Shown: one piece after another, positions 1-12,746 of the stretch
Numbering within the stretch: position 1 is the first letter of the stretch
How the letters are laid out: every line of letters starts with the position of its first letter
Assembly: GCF_002804205.1 (NCBI RefSeq)
Contig: NZ_CP024962.1
Location: 774,115-838,114, forward strand
Source: Entomoplasma freundtii
GTDB lineage: Bacteria; Bacillota_I; Bacilli_A; Mycoplasmatales; Mycoplasmataceae
DNA length: 64,000 bases
Direction: 5' to 3'
Position numbers and translations under genes: made by a program
Notes under the pieces: generated by a model
What the model saw: only the letters and a program-made list of their open reading frames with translations
Told to the model about the DNA's origin: nothing
The model's database searches: none

Positions 1-39
1 TTTGCCATATTTTTTGATTAATCTTGAATCGCTTGCCAT
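1..39 (-). CDS. 5' end of an unidentified gene, cut by window edge
   Basis: Thirteen codons of a leftward gene are visible, starting at the ATG complementary to 37-39 and reading MASDSRLIKKYGK before the window ends. An AAAGG ribosome-binding site lies 5-6 bases upstream. The basic N-terminus suggests a nucleic-acid-binding protein, but too little is present to name it. It is divergent from the transporter gene at 256. Confidence 0.4.
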   Translation of the reverse strand, partial: MASDSRLIKKYGK

Positions 40-255
40 AATAACCTTTCTTAAACTTTAGTCTTTATTTTACCATAAATGCCCCTTTTCTAATAATCTT
101 AAAAGTGGGAATTTCTTCACGCTTAAAATGATTAAAACTCTTTTATTTTGGTTAAATAAAGGTGAAATGGAAGGAGAAAAATATTCATCATAGATGATAT
201 GTAGTAAATCATTTACCAAACATTTTCAAAACCAAAAATGCAATAAGGAGAAAGA

Positions 256-1449
256 ATGATTATTACTTTACTAAGTGACTCTATAGTGGTTAAAAGTTTA
301 GTAAAAACTTTATCGAATACACTCTTTTGAGGCACAATAATTGTTGCTTGCTTTACTATTTTGATTGGTTTTCTTTTCCAACGCAAAAAATGACTTGGAG
401 AAGGATGAGAAAAGCCATTGGTCAAAATCATCCTTTGGGTTGGTTTACCGGCTTTAATTATCAAGAATTTTATGATTGATTTAAATATCGATGAATTTAA
501 AAATATGGTCTCGTTATTTATTTTAGGTATCTTATTTTATGCTTTACTATTTTTTGGCAGTCGTCTTTTCTTTTTAAAACAAGATCGTAATTCCCAAGAT
601 GCTTATTCAATGGCCATTGCCTTTCCTTCAACTATCTATTTCGGCTTGCCGATGGCTCGAGCCTTAGCTGAAGGTAACTTCCAGTTAACGGAAGTTGACC
701 AAGCGCAAAATATGTTCAATGTTGGTTATTGAATTTTTATGTGTTCATTTGCAGTTTTTGTCTTCCAACGCAATAATGCTGAAAAACCGAGAGTGTCGCT
801 AGTTGGACATGGTACTTGGCATCCCTTTAAAAACTTTAATATCAAAAAACTAAGGATACTCTTTGCCAACCCTATTATCATTGCTTTATTTGTCGGTTTT
901 TTTCTCTGAATCATGCAGTTAATCCCAGGGATTAAAATTATTCATGTAACGGACAATGGATGAAACACTATTAGTCCTGGTTATTACTCTATTACTCGTC
1001 TTGATGCCTTAATTCCCGGTTTCAGTCAAGCGACTACTATTCTCGGCGCTTTACCTACCCCAATTGCTTGATTGGCCGTTGGGGCTATTATCGGGAAAAA
1101 CAATTTGCGCGAAACTTTTTCAAAAGGTGAAGTATGGTATGCCTCATTTTTGAAAATGCTTGTTGTGCCGGCTCTAATTACAGGTTTACTAGCAGCAGTT
1201 GCTGCCATTGGCTGAAAAACGGGTCTCTATTCAGTAAGCAATATTTCCTTATTAACTGCTATTTTAATGATTGCTTCACCAGCTGCTAGTACAATTGCTA
1301 GTTATGCCATTACTTATAACAAGGGCGCCACGACTTGCTCGCAGATTTGCACCCAAACGACCCTCCTGGCGATTGTTACAATGCCATTTTGGGCAGTAAT
1401 TGCCTCCGTTTTAGGCGAAGCAAAAATTTTTACTCAAATTCCTGTATAA
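256..1449 (+). CDS. AEC (auxin efflux carrier) family transporter
   Basis: A 397-residue multi-pass membrane protein of the auxin efflux carrier/malate permease family, probably exporting or importing a small organic anion; the substrate cannot be told. About ten hydrophobic segments are visible in two halves separated by a polar loop near residues 190-230, as in the family. The start is the ATG 5 bases after AAGGAG at 245-250. At least eight in-frame TGA codons are read as Trp, for example in the second helix and in the loop after residue 150. It stands alone upstream of the exonuclease gene, 85 bases apart. Membrane topology and length fit the family; function beyond that is inference. Confidence 0.85.
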
Positions 1450-1534
1450 ACCCTTCGATTTCGTTAGGTTCCAAAGATAAAAATTTATCCTTACTTTCTA
1501 AAAGTGCCGTAAAACCAAGGTTTGGGGGAAATTA

Positions 1535-2554
1535 ATGTTAAAATTAAACGGTAAGGATTATAAAAAGATGACAAAAGATGAACCAAAGACCATCCTCATT
1601 ATTGATGGCTACCATCTATTGCATAAAGGCTTTTATGGTTCATTAAAACGTAAAAATGTCGCTGTTAATCGGGAAGGAACCCCCATTAATGCAATCTATA
1701 CTTTTATTGCCAAAATAAATCACTTTGTTGATTTAAACTTTTATCATACTATCATCGTCACATTTGATGTCGGTGATACTTGTTGAAGGCGCAATCTTTA
1801 TCCAGAATATAAAGCAAAACGTAAAGAAACTCCACCAGAGTTAATTCCACAAATGCAAATCATTCGCGAGTTCTTAACGAGTGCAAATATTCCGTGATAT
1901 GAAAAAGAAAGTTTTGAAGGTGATGACGTTATTGGAACAATTTCGGAAATTGCAACCGAAATCGGATACAAGGTCCATATTCTTTCAAATGATAAGGACA
2001 TTTTCCAACTTGTCGATGATCAAACACAAGTGATTGTCGAAGCTAGCAAAAAGGAAAAACCCCAATATGTTACCTCACCCGATGTGGTTGAAAGAGTCGG
2101 TTGCTTGCCAATCCAAGTACCGGATCTTAAAAGTTTAATGGGAGACTCCTCAGATAACATCAAGGGAGTCAAAAGTCTCCATTACAATACGGTTTTACGA
2201 CTTTTAAAGAAATATGAAAACATCGAAGCCATTTATGAGCACATAGATGAAATTCCGAGCAATGTTGCTCAAAAACTAATGATGCATCGCGAACAAATTT
2301 TACTGAATAAGCGAATTGCCACAATTCAAAGAGACTTAAGTTTAGGTCGCATTAATTTTCAAAGGTTAGTAATCAATTGATATGGTTATTTAAACTTCTT
2401 GAAAAAACAAAAGATGTGGGCTTTTACAGCCAATCCGCTAAAACATATTCATGAAATTGAAGAACGCAAGAAAAATTTTGTGCAAAAGAAACGCGATAAA
2501 ATTATTAACAAAACACCATTAGTTGCGACAACAACATTGAAACGAAAACACTAA
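1535..2554 (+). CDS. 5'-3' exonuclease (stand-alone PolA N-terminal domain homologue)
   Basis: A 339-residue FEN/5' nuclease family protein, equivalent to the exonuclease domain of DNA polymerase I without polymerase. Visible metal-ligand motifs are the early Asp in LIIDGYHLLHK, FEGDDVIGT, LSNDKDIFQLV and the helix-hairpin-helix region MGDSSDNIKGV. It would remove RNA primers and flaps during lagging-strand synthesis and repair. The first ATG at 1535 follows GGGGGA at 7 bases; a second ATG at 1568 with AAGGA is also possible and would fit the family start better. The gene ends directly in a hairpin terminator shared with atpC. Mollicutes commonly carry this domain as a separate gene, so the short length is normal. 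Confidence 0.9.
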
Positions 2555-2583
2555 AAAACTCACTCCTAGAGTGAGTTTTTTAG
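2553..2583. terminator. bidirectional intrinsic terminator between exonuclease gene and atpC
   Basis: A 12-base-pair perfect hairpin (AAAAACTCACTC, loop CTAG, then its complement) is flanked by A-runs and T-runs on both sides, so it can stop the rightward exonuclease transcript and the leftward ATP synthase transcript. Confidence 0.85.
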
Positions 2584-2586
2584 TGT

Positions 2587-2886
2587 TTAACTTAAATGAT
2601 GAGGCGTTTCCAAACGTTGTTTATTAGCATCTACAAGGTAAAGACGTTCGGTGATAATGGTGCAAAGTTCACCATCGGTTTCCATAATCCCACGGTGCAC
2701 ATGTACATAAGTTGTCACATCTTTCTCGCGGAAAGTAACAACCCCAATTTTTAAAGCCGTTACGATAGGAATTGAATGTTCGAGAATCCCCATATCACCG
2801 TCAATACTTTGGATGTTGACAATATCAACTACCTTATCGTTAATGAAACGTCCGTTAGGAGTGACAATTCGCAGTTTTAAGCCCAT
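2587..2886 (-). CDS. atpC: ATP synthase F1 epsilon subunit, short form
   Basis: Last gene of the ATP synthase operon, 99 residues. Only the N-terminal beta-sandwich domain is present (VTPNGRF near residue 10, then a GDMGILEHSIP segment), which binds gamma and the c-ring. The C-terminal two-helix domain that in other bacteria binds ATP and inhibits hydrolysis is missing; usual length is about 130-140 residues. The reading frame ends with a TAA just before the terminator, with no obvious frameshifted continuation in the remaining bases. It follows atpD by 17 bases. Identification is firm from position and sequence; loss of self-inhibition is inference. Confidence 0.92.
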   Translation of the reverse strand: MGLKLRIVTPNGRFINDKVVDIVNIQSIDGDMGILEHSIPIVTALKIGVVTFREKDVTTYVHVHRGIMETDGELCTIITERLYLVDANKQRLETPHHLS

Positions 2887-2903
2887 GTCTCTCTAGCCTC
2901 CAT

Positions 2904-5218
<2,315 letters not shown>

Positions 5219-5221
5219 TAG

Positions 5222-6799
5222 CTACTTTCCTAACTTTTTAAAACTTGCTGCTGAACCATAATCATCTGGATTGTAATCAGGAATATTAGCCGTCATTTTG
5301 ACAACCACTTTGCCAATTTCTTTGGTCATTTCTTCCATTAATTCATCAGTGAAAGCTGCTTTTGTTTTTAGTTCATGACGAAGACTAGCTGCTTTTTCAT
5401 TTTTTTTGAAATAGGCAATTAACTCACGCTTAAATTCTGGCATTTCTTGAACTGGCAATCATTTAATTAACCTTTTTTTAATGGCTAGTAAAATAATTAC
5501 TTCATCAACTTGTGAAAGTGGCGAAAATTGTTTTTGCTTTAATAGGGCAATAATTCGTGACCCGTGATCTAAAACTGATTTAGTGGTTTCATCAAGATCT
5601 GAACCAAACTTAGAAAATGACTCTAGTTCATAATATTGTGCTAATTCTAATTTTAAAGTTCCAGCCACTTGCTTCATCGCTTTGATTTGGGCTGATGAAC
5701 CAACACGCGAGACCGACAGACCAATATCAATTGCAGGACGAATTCCAGCGTTGAATAAGGCTGTTGATAAGAAGATTTGTCCATCAGTAATTGAGATGAC
5801 ATTTGTTGGAATATAGGCCGAAATATCACCAACTTGGGTTTCAATAATTGGCAATGCTGTAATTGAACCACCCCCATTAGCTTTATTAACTCGGGCAGCA
5901 CGTTCTAATAAACGAGAATGAAGGTAGAAAACATCTCCAGGGTAGGCTTCGCGTCCTGGTGGACGACGTAAGAGTAATGACATCTCACGATAAGCAACAG
6001 CATGTTTTGATAAATCATCATAAACGATTAAAACATCTTGGCCATTTTCCATTCACTCTTCAGCAATTGTAACTCCCGTATAAGGCGCTAAAAATTGTAA
6101 AGGGGCAGAATCACTTGCTCCAGCATTAACAATGGTAGTGTAATCCATTGCACCATATTTTTTTAATTTTTCTGCAATTTGGGCAATTGTCGAATCTTTT
6201 TGACCAATAGAAACGTAAATACATTTAACATCTTTACCTTTTTGGTTAATGATGGTATCCAAAGCAATCGTGGTTTTCCCCGTTTGGCGATCACCAATGA
6301 TTAATTCTCTTTGTCCTTTCCCGATAGGAATGGCCGCATCAATTGTTAAAATACCAGTTTCCAAAGATTGGTCGACTGATTGTCGCGCCATCACTCCTGT
6401 CGCTAATTTTTCGACAGGCCTTGTTTTTACTTTCTTAAATACTCCATGGTCATCAATTGGTTGACCCAAAGCATTGACCACTCGACCAATTAAATGGTCA
6501 CCAACACCGGTTTCGACCACTTTACCAGTTCTTTTTACAATATCACCCTCACGGATTAAAGAATCGTCTCCAAGAATAACGGCCCCAACGGCTCCCTCTT
6601 CAAGATTCAAAACCATTCCATAAACATCGTGAGGAAATTGGATTAATTCACCCATCATTGCTTGATCTAAACCATTAATTAGGGCTACTCCATCGCCGAC
6701 GGTAATAACAGTTCCATCTTCTGATTTGATGACATCTTTGCCATAATTTTTGATTTGTTGTCCAATGATTTCGGAAATATCTTTAATATTTAAAGCCAT
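5222..6799 (-). CDS. atpA: ATP synthase F1 alpha subunit
   Basis: The 525-residue non-catalytic nucleotide-binding subunit. Walker [10 protein letters not shown] is near residue 168, [14 protein letters not shown] sequence follows, and the Ser-rich [19 protein letters not shown] motif with its arginine finger region [10 protein letters not shown] is intact. Two in-frame TGA codons (near 5459 and 6053) encode Trp. Strong AAGGA upstream of ATG 6799. A gap of about 80 bases separates it from atpH, the largest gap within the operon, and contains an imperfect repeat of TAACGAAGAG-like sequence but no clear terminator. Confidence 0.97.
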
Positions 6800-6880
6800 T
6801 AACTAATCCTTTCTTAATCCCGCGAAAAATAAACTAATGATGAGGTTTAAACTCTTCGTTAGTTTATTATGAGATCGATT

Positions 6881-7426
6881 TTATTTTTGGTGTAGAGCAC
6901 GAGTTTTTAACTGTGCCAATTTTCCTTTGACAGAACCATCAAAAACATGGTTTGCCACTACAACTTCGATTCCTCCAATTAAAGAAGGATCGATTTTATT
7001 CACCAAACGTACCTCTTGACCAAAATAATTGGTCATTTTGTTTTCAATAGCCATCAATTGTTTTTCATCTAATGGGCGTACTGTTCAAGCAACTCCATAT
7101 AAAACATTTTGCAAGTGCATTAATTTTTTTCGTAAATGTTTCATAATGGTACGCGCATAAGAAAACTTGTTGGTTTCCGCTAAAATTTTTAAAGCATTTC
7201 CTAAAGTTTCATCAACACCATTATTGATAAATGTTTCATCAATAATTTTTGCCTTGTTAGCTTTTTGGCTTTTGCTATCCAAAATTTTAATGAACTCTGG
7301 TTGTCCTTTTAAAACATCAACAATAAGATTGGCTTGATCAATAAATTCATCAACTTTATTATTTTCTAAGGCAATTTTTTTCAAAGCTTCAGCTCAGTTA
7401 TCAATAACTGTTTCACTAAGCAACAT
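6881..7426 (-). CDS. atpH: ATP synthase F1 delta subunit
   Basis: The 181-residue peripheral stalk (OSCP-type) subunit. The N-terminal helical bundle (residues 1-105, with the typical LSETVIDNWAEALKKIA start) and the C-terminal TNYFGQEVRLVNKIDPSLIGGIEV segment match the family. Two TGA codons, near residues 11 and 114, are Trp. The ATG overlaps the end of atpF by 11 bases, which indicates coupled translation. The C-terminus runs into a basic QLKTRALHQK tail. Length is normal. Confidence 0.93.
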
Positions 7427-7976
7427 CGTCTTTATTATCCTTATCTAAATTAGCAATAAATTCATCAATCATCTTTTTGTCTTTAGAATCATCAATTTTT
7501 TCTTCCAAAATTTTTGAAGCAGCTTGCAAGGCTACGTTAACGATTGCTTCGTGAATTTCACCTTCAGCTTTAGCTCGTTCACGAGCCACCGATTTTTTAG
7601 CATAACCTTGTAAGTTAGAAGCTTCGATATTGGCAGCTTCTAAAATATCAGCTTTTTGCGAATCAGCTTCAATGCGGGCTTTTTCCACAATTTCTACCGA
7701 TTCAGTTTTCGCTTCTCTTAATAATTGGGCTGCGTCCTTACGGTCACGGTTAGCAGTTGTCTGCTTGACAATGGCCTCATTCAAAACTTCATCAATTTTA
7801 TCCCGACGTTTATCAATTGATTCACGAAAGGGTTTATAAACTACTTTCGCTAAAAAAACAACAATCACAATTGTGGCTAAAACATGGGCAATAAAGTTGG
7901 GTAAATTTGGGAATAGTAAACCAACTACATCCGGCACACCCGGAGTATTTGTTAATAAGACCAAAAATTCGTCCAT
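7416..7976 (-). CDS. atpF: ATP synthase Fo b subunit
   Basis: A 186-residue peripheral stalk subunit with one membrane helix (about residues 28-48, FIAHVLATIVIVVFLAKVVY) followed by a long charged coiled coil of Ala, Glu and Lys repeats that dimerises and reaches delta. Many mycoplasma b subunits begin with a lipoprotein signal; no lipobox Cys is present here. Overlaps atpH by 11 bases and follows atpE by 21 bases. Confidence 0.95.
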   Translation of the reverse strand: MDEFLVLLTNTPGVPDVVGLLFPNLPNFIAHVLATIVIVVFLAKVVYKPFRESIDKRRDKIDEVLNEAIVKQTTANRDRKDAAQLLREAKTESVEIVEKARIEADSQKADILEAANIEASNLQGYAKKSVARERAKAEGEIHEAIVNVALQAASKILEEKIDDSKDKKMIDEFIANLDKDNKDDVA

Positions 7977-7997
7977 TTTAACCCTCTCTTTCCTTTT

Positions 7998-8321
7998 CTA
8001 GGCCACAAAGATAATCAAAATGGCAATTACCAAGGCATAAATGGCACCTGATTCAGCAATTCCGGCCCCGATAATCATTGTTGAAGTAATTTTTGAAGCG
8101 ACTTCTGGATTACGACCAATAGCCATACATGCTCCTTGACCAATAATTCCTTGTCCTAAACCAGCTCCAATCATTCCGACTGCAGCTAAACCAGCTCCAA
8201 TCATCTTTAAACCAAAACCAGTGCTAGTGTCATTAGCATCAGCTAAAAAGTTAGGTAAGATAGTGGCAAAAGCACTAAATAAATTTGCGTATACATTGTT
8301 AATTAACTCTGTCATCAACAT
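7998..8321 (-). CDS. atpE: ATP synthase Fo c subunit
   Basis: A 107-residue proteolipid of two membrane helices joined by the polar loop CMAIGRNPE. The ion-binding carboxylate is the Glu in helix two ([13 protein letters not shown]). Helix one has the Gly/Ala packing motif [17 protein letters not shown]. About 25-30 extra residues precede the usual start, containing a hydrophobic stretch, as in several other mollicute c subunits. The context determines subunit assignment beyond doubt; proton rather than sodium coupling is likely because the Na+ ligand pattern is absent, but that is inference. Confidence 0.96.
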   Translation of the reverse strand: MLMTELINNVYANLFSAFATILPNFLADANDTSTGFGLKMIGAGLAAVGMIGAGLGQGIIGQGACMAIGRNPEVASKITSTMIIGAGIAESGAIYALVIAILIIFVA

Positions 8322-8375
8322 TTGTTTTAAATCTCCTTGTTTTAAATTAAGACACTATTGCTATGTTTATTTTTA

Positions 8376-9278
8376 CTAAACGACAACAGTGCGTTTTTCA
8401 TTTTTCAGCGCACGATCTAAATCTAGCTCAACATCACTCTCATGATGTAAGGCCTTACCGTGTCTACGTGCATGACGTTTAACAGTTTCTTTTTCGCCTT
8501 CTTCTCCCATTGCTTCGGCTCAATAAGATAGCGTCAACATGGTAAAGACGATTGACTGGATTACCCCATCAAATAAATCAAAGTACATATGCAATCATGG
8601 GGCTAATAGTGTCGTGAAAATATTGAAACCGGTTCAAAAGTAAATATATTGTTGGTCTCAATTGGCGGCTCAATCACCATCGCTATTTCAGATTCTCGAA
8701 ACACTTCCCCCTGCTCATCCGGCTTCAATGCCAATTCCTAAGGCGTAAACCAATCCCATAATGATTGCTCCACCTAATATATTCCCAAATAACCGAAAGG
8801 AAATTGAGAAAAGTGGAGTAAATTGTGTGAATAATTCGATAGGGTTTAAGTAACGTTTAAAGTAAGCTAATTTTTGGTAACGAAAACCAAAATAATAAAT
8901 GAGGATAAAGGTTACAAATCCCATTGAAAAGGCAACTGTATAAGAAGTAGCCACCGATTCAAAGCCTAAGAGACTCAGAATTGAGGAAACTACAATATAA
9001 AGAATAATGTACATCGCATAAGGAGTTAATTTTCGGTAGCGACGTCCCATAATGGAAACAACCAAATCTTCGACTTTGGTAATAAACATTTCGACAAGAA
9101 CGAGAAAACCACTCATTTTTTCACCGACATGGTGGTTGCGAATTTTCACATTATAGATAATCGAAAAGGTACAAATCAAAATGGTTGTTAAAATGATTGA
9201 TGTTAATTGCATTTGGACTTCTCAAAGCGTGGCGAATTTATTATCGTCTGCTAAAAAAAGTCATCAATTATTAATCAA
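8376..9278 (-). CDS. atpB: ATP synthase Fo a subunit
   Basis: A 300-residue polytopic protein forming the proton half-channels. The essential Arg lies in the segment FSISFRLFGNILGG. It starts with TTG at 9278, placed 4-5 bases after GGAGGTG; the start overlaps the stop of the preceding atpI-like gene. Seven or more TGA codons are read as Trp, including two in a row near the N-terminus. A charged C-terminal tail of about 45 residues (GEKETVKRHARRHGK and onward) extends beyond the last helix and is longer than in E. coli. Confidence 0.93.
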
Positions 9279-9723
9279 ATTTTTCACCTCCCTTGCTTTT
9301 AACATGAACTGGTCGATATTTTTTATTAATCAACCAGGTTTGGAAAAGGGGAATTACTAAAATAGGGGATAAACCGATAATAACGCCCACTCAATAAAAT
9401 GGCTGTGATGGGATAAGGAGCGCCAATAAAAGTGGCGCCACATAAAGACCCAACCTTAATGTATAGAAAAAATAATATAAATAGTAGTTTTCACTTTTAA
9501 GCAGAACCTTTAGACTATAATTTGCTAAATTAAAGGCTAAAATTGCGGAAATTGATCCAATTATCTGACCCGTTAGTCAATTTCACTCAATAATTTTGGC
9601 GCCTACTAAAACTCCCAAAATTAATGTGGATATTAAACTAATAGAACAAAAAACAAAATAAACTAGCCACCGTTTTTTGTCTTTAAAAGGTTGATGGCCT
9701 AATTTAGTAATGCCTTTTTTCAT
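9271..9723 (-). CDS. AtpI-like membrane protein heading the ATP synthase operon
   Basis: A 150-residue protein with four predicted membrane helices and a basic N-terminus (MKKGITKLGHQPFKDKKRW). Position before atpB and the four-helix pattern match the AtpI/MG406 type proteins of mycoplasmas, which may assist c-ring assembly or magnesium handling; sequence similarity to AtpI is weak by eye. Three TGA codons are Trp. The TAA stop overlaps the TTG start region of atpB. An ATTGTA element at 9779-9784 on the opposite strand (TACAAT) is a possible -10 for the operon. Confidence 0.75.
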
Positions 9724-9847
9724 CGGTGCACGACTCCATTTGTGTTTATTCTACTCTTCTCTTTTTTCCATAGGAATAATTGTACTCCTTTTTCTTTTTA
9801 TCAAAACTTTTTAAAAAGAAAATTTCGTAAGCTCCTACTGCTTTAAT

Positions 9848-9882
9848 CATAAAAAAAACCTTTCGAAAAAGGGTTTTTTTAT
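9848..9882 (-). terminator. intrinsic terminator after upp
   Basis: Complementary A- and T-rich arms (AAAAAAAACCTTT and AAAGGGTTTTTTT) around CG/A-rich loop sequence form a hairpin ending in a T-run on the leftward strand, just after the upp stop codon and before the ATP synthase promoter region. Confidence 0.75.
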
Positions 9883-9884
9883 GA

Positions 9885-10508
9885 TTATTTAGTTCCAAAA
9901 ATTCTATCACCAGCATCACCAAGCCCGGGCACAATGTAGCCTTTTTCATTAAGATGATGATCAAGACTAGCAGCAAAAATATCAACATCAGGGTGGGCTT
10001 GTACTAAAGCCTTAACTCCTTCTGGGGCTGCGACAAGGCAAACAAATTTAATGTCTTTTGCCCCCCATTGTTTCACAATATCAATAGCTGCGATAGCACT
10101 TCCGCCAGTAGCCAACATTGGATCAACAACAATTAAAAAACTATTTTCAATATTGTCAGGGTGCTTAGCATAATATTGTTTTGGCTTCAATGTTGTTTCG
10201 TCACGATACATGCCGACATGAGCAATTCTGGCTGTTGGAATTAAGTTTTGAATCCCATCAGTCATTCCTAAACCAGCTCGTAAAATAGGTACGATTACGA
10301 CAGGGGTTTCAATGGTATAGCCCTTTGTATTTGTAATTGGAGTTTTCACTTCAATAGTTTTTAAAGGAATATCGCGCGTAATTTCATAAACCATTAAGCT
10401 GGCGATTTCGCTTAGGTTTTCTTTAAAATCCTTTGATGAAGTGTCAGATTTACGCATACGCGTTAACTTGTCTTGAATCAAAGGGTGTTTGACTTCTGTA
10501 AAGGCCAT
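9885..10508 (-). CDS. upp: uracil phosphoribosyltransferase
   Basis: A 207-residue type I phosphoribosyltransferase that converts uracil and PRPP to UMP, a standard pyrimidine salvage enzyme in organisms without de novo synthesis. The PRPP-binding motif [17 protein letters not shown] and the C-terminal uracil-binding [17 protein letters not shown] are intact. Start ATG 10508 follows GAGGAGAAGA. It lies 40 bases downstream of glyA, with no terminator between, so the two are probably co-transcribed with rpiB. Confidence 0.97.
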   Translation of the reverse strand: MAFTEVKHPLIQDKLTRMRKSDTSSKDFKENLSEIASLMVYEITRDIPLKTIEVKTPITNTKGYTIETPVVIVPILRAGLGMTDGIQNLIPTARIAHVGMYRDETTLKPKQYYAKHPDNIENSFLIVVDPMLATGGSAIAAIDIVKQWGAKDIKFVCLVAAPEGVKALVQAHPDVDIFAASLDHHLNEKGYIVPGLGDAGDRIFGTK

Positions 10509-10547
10509 TATTTTCTTCTCCTCTTTTTTCCATTTAGTAATTAGGTC

Positions 10548-11801
10548 TTAATATTTAAGTCCTTCATAAATAGGAAAAGCTTCACAAAGATTTAAAACTT
10601 CTTGGTGCAATTTTGCAAGGTTTTCAGAACTTTGATCTTTTAAAGCGGCCGAAATAATGCGTCCTACTTCGGTAAATTCTTTTTCTTTGAACCCACGAGT
10701 CGTCATTGCTGGGGTCCCAACTCGTAGTCCTGAAGTGTTAAAGGGACTTTCTTTATCAAATGGTAATAGTTCCTTGTTGGTTACAATACCAATTGATTCT
10801 AAAATCTTTTCAGCCTTACGGCCAGTAATGCCAAAGGTTTCTTTAACTTCAAAGTTGATTAAGTGATTATCTGTACCTCCAGCAACCAAACGTACACCCC
10901 CACTTTGTAAGCTTTCTGCTAAAGCTTGGGCGTTTTTGACAATTTGAGCTCCATATTCTCTAAATTCTGGAGTTGAAGCTTCTAATAAGGCTTGGGTTTT
11001 TCCAGCAATTAGGTTTTCTAAAGGCCCCCCTTGGGTACCCGGGAAAACAGCAGAATTAATTTGTTTTCCTAAATCAGCTTTCGCTAAAATCATTCCTCCA
11101 CGAGCTCCCCGAAGGGTTTTGTGAGTAGTAGTAGTCACAATGTCAGCGTATTCAACAGGATTTGGGTGGACTCCAGCAGCTACTAGACCAGCGATATGAG
11201 CCATGTCAACCATTAGGTAAGCTCCTACCTTGTCAGCAATTTCTCGAAACTTCTTGAAGTCAATTGTTCTTGAATAGGCACTAGCCCCAGCAACAATCAA
11301 CTTTGGTTGCTGTTTCATTACTACCGCTTCAATTTCCGCAAAATCAAGTTCTTCAGTTTGCGGATTAACTCCATAAAAAGCAAAGTCATAAAGTGAACCC
11401 GAGAAGTTTAGTGGATAACCATGGGTGAGATGACCACCAGCATCCAAACTCATCGATACCACCTTGTCACCTGGTTTTAAAATAGAACGATAAGCTGCTT
11501 CATTTGCTTGCGAACCAGAATGAGGTTGAAGGTTGGCGTATTCAGCACTAAATAATTTTTTTGCTGTTTCAATTCCTAAAGTCTCCACTTCATCAATATA
11601 TTCGCAGCCTCCGTAATAACGTTTTCCTGGATAGCCTTCAGCATATTTATTAGTTAAAATTGATCCATTTGCCATTAAAACAGCATCTGAGACATAATTT
11701 TCGGAAGCAATTAATTCAATATGGGTTTGTTGGCGTTTTAATTCATTATTCATGGCATTTTGTAAACGTGTATCTAATTTTCGATTCATATTTGTATCCA
11801 T
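10548..11801 (-). CDS. glyA: serine hydroxymethyltransferase
   Basis: A PLP enzyme interconverting serine and glycine with transfer of a one-carbon unit to tetrahydrofolate. Visible landmarks are [12 protein letters not shown], the [13 protein letters not shown] segment, and the PLP lysine in [17 protein letters not shown]. The frame is open up to 11846, but the start at 11801 gives 417 residues and fits the family alignment better; a start at 11846 would overlap rpiB by 20 bases. The ribosome-binding site (AGAAGAA) is weak for every candidate, so the start is uncertain. Forms a likely operon rpiB-glyA-upp. Confidence 0.95.
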   Translation of the reverse strand: MDTNMNRKLDTRLQNAMNNELKRQQTHIELIASENYVSDAVLMANGSILTNKYAEGYPGKRYYGGCEYIDEVETLGIETAKKLFSAEYANLQPHSGSQANEAAYRSILKPGDKVVSMSLDAGGHLTHGYPLNFSGSLYDFAFYGVNPQTEELDFAEIEAVVMKQQPKLIVAGASAYSRTIDFKKFREIADKVGAYLMVDMAHIAGLVAAGVHPNPVEYADIVTTTTHKTLRGARGGMILAKADLGKQINSAVFPGTQGGPLENLIAGKTQALLEASTPEFREYGAQIVKNAQALAESLQSGGVRLVAGGTDNHLINFEVKETFGITGRKAEKILESIGIVTNKELLPFDKESPFNTSGLRVGTPAMTTRGFKEKEFTEVGRIISAALKDQSSENLAKLHQEVLNLCEAFPIYEGLKY

Positions 11802-11826
11802 TTCTTCTATATTTTTGTCTAAGTTA

Positions 11827-12282
11827 TTAACCAAGGTAATCATCAATAGTGGCTACTCTTTCTACATGGCGTCCACCTTCAAAGTTAGTTTCCAAGAAGG
11901 TGTCAACAAGTAACAACGCTTTCTCGATAGCAATCAAGCGTGCTCCTGTAGCCATGACATTTGCATTATTATGTTGTTTAATCAAGGCGGCAGTTTCTAA
12001 TTCATAAACCAATCCACAGCGAACTCCCTTAACTTTGTTGGCTGCAATTGAAATACCAACGCCAGTGCCGCAAATTGCAATTCCTAAAGACCCTTGGTCT
12101 TTATCCTTAGCAATCGCCTCACCAAGACGAAGTCCTTCTTCACTATAACTGCAACTTTGCCCATCGTTAAGAGGACTTAAGTCAACGACTTCATACCCTT
12201 TATTTTGAAGATGATTCATAATTGCTCGTTTCATCTTTTCTGCAGTATGGTCATTCGCCATATATATTTTTTGTTTCTTCAT
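11827..12282 (-). CDS. rpiB: ribose-5-phosphate isomerase B
   Basis: A 151-residue RpiB/LacAB family sugar isomerase of the pentose phosphate pathway. Conserved features are the N-terminal [11 protein letters not shown], the phosphate/substrate loop [14 protein letters not shown] and [12 protein letters not shown]. The second residue after the catalytic loop start is Gly-Thr-Gly-Val-Gly as in RpiB. GGAGG at 12289-12293 (reverse strand) precedes the ATG. Ends with the frame overlapping the long version of glyA. Confidence 0.93.
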   Translation of the reverse strand: MKKQKIYMANDHTAEKMKRAIMNHLQNKGYEVVDLSPLNDGQSCSYSEEGLRLGEAIAKDKDQGSLGIAICGTGVGISIAANKVKGVRCGLVYELETAALIKQHNNANVMATGARLIAIEKALLLVDTFLETNFEGGRHVERVATIDDYLG

Positions 12283-12361
12283 TAATTGCCTCCAATCTTA
12301 TTAATTCTATCAAGTTATTTTTTAGACAACAAAGGACATTACCAAAACGGTTAGGAAAAAG

Positions 12362-12367
12362 TATAAT
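12362..12367 (+). promoter_or_regulatory. -10 element for the rhodanese gene
   Basis: TATAAT lies 40 bases upstream of the rhodanese start, followed by AAAGGAG. No good -35 hexamer is visible at 17 bases. The divergent rpiB operon must also start in this 125-base gap. Confidence 0.5.
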
Positions 12368-12407
12368 GAATTTAATAAACCAAATTAGGTTAATAAAGGA
12401 GAAATCT

Positions 12408-12704
12408 ATGCGCGATTATATTACGTCAATGGAACTCAAACATTATTTAGACGATGGCTGAAAAATGATTGATGTTCGTTCCCCTCAAGAACTAACTTAC
12501 CTAAAGAAATATCCTGGGGCCATTAATATTCCTTACCCCAAAGTAATTGACGAAATGACCACGTTGTTTCCGGATAAAAAGAGTAAACTAATCATGTTTT
12601 GTAATGCTGGCAATAGGAGTGGTGTTAGCGCTCGGGCTTACCGAAAAAATGGCTATGATAATGTTTACCTACTTCTTGGTGGAATGGAAGGTTTAGATAA
12701 ATAA
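12408..12704 (+). CDS. rhodanese-like domain protein
   Basis: A 98-residue single-domain rhodanese. The active-site loop CNAGNRS (Cys65) is followed by a helix as in sulfurtransferases, and the N-terminal IDVRSPQEL and GAINIPY motifs are typical. Such proteins carry sulfane sulfur as a persulfide; the acceptor here is unknown. The start ATG follows AAAGGAG by 5-6 bases. It is a single rightward gene converging on rmuC and shares a terminator with it. Confidence 0.9.
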
Positions 12705-12746
12705 CAAACAAAAAACTCTAGACGGGGTCTAGAGTTTTTTGTTTAT
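12705..12746. terminator. bidirectional terminator between rhodanese gene and rmuC
   Basis: A long stem (ACAAAAAACTCTAGAC, loop GGGG, complementary arm) with A- and T-runs on either side sits exactly between the two convergent stop codons. Confidence 0.9.
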
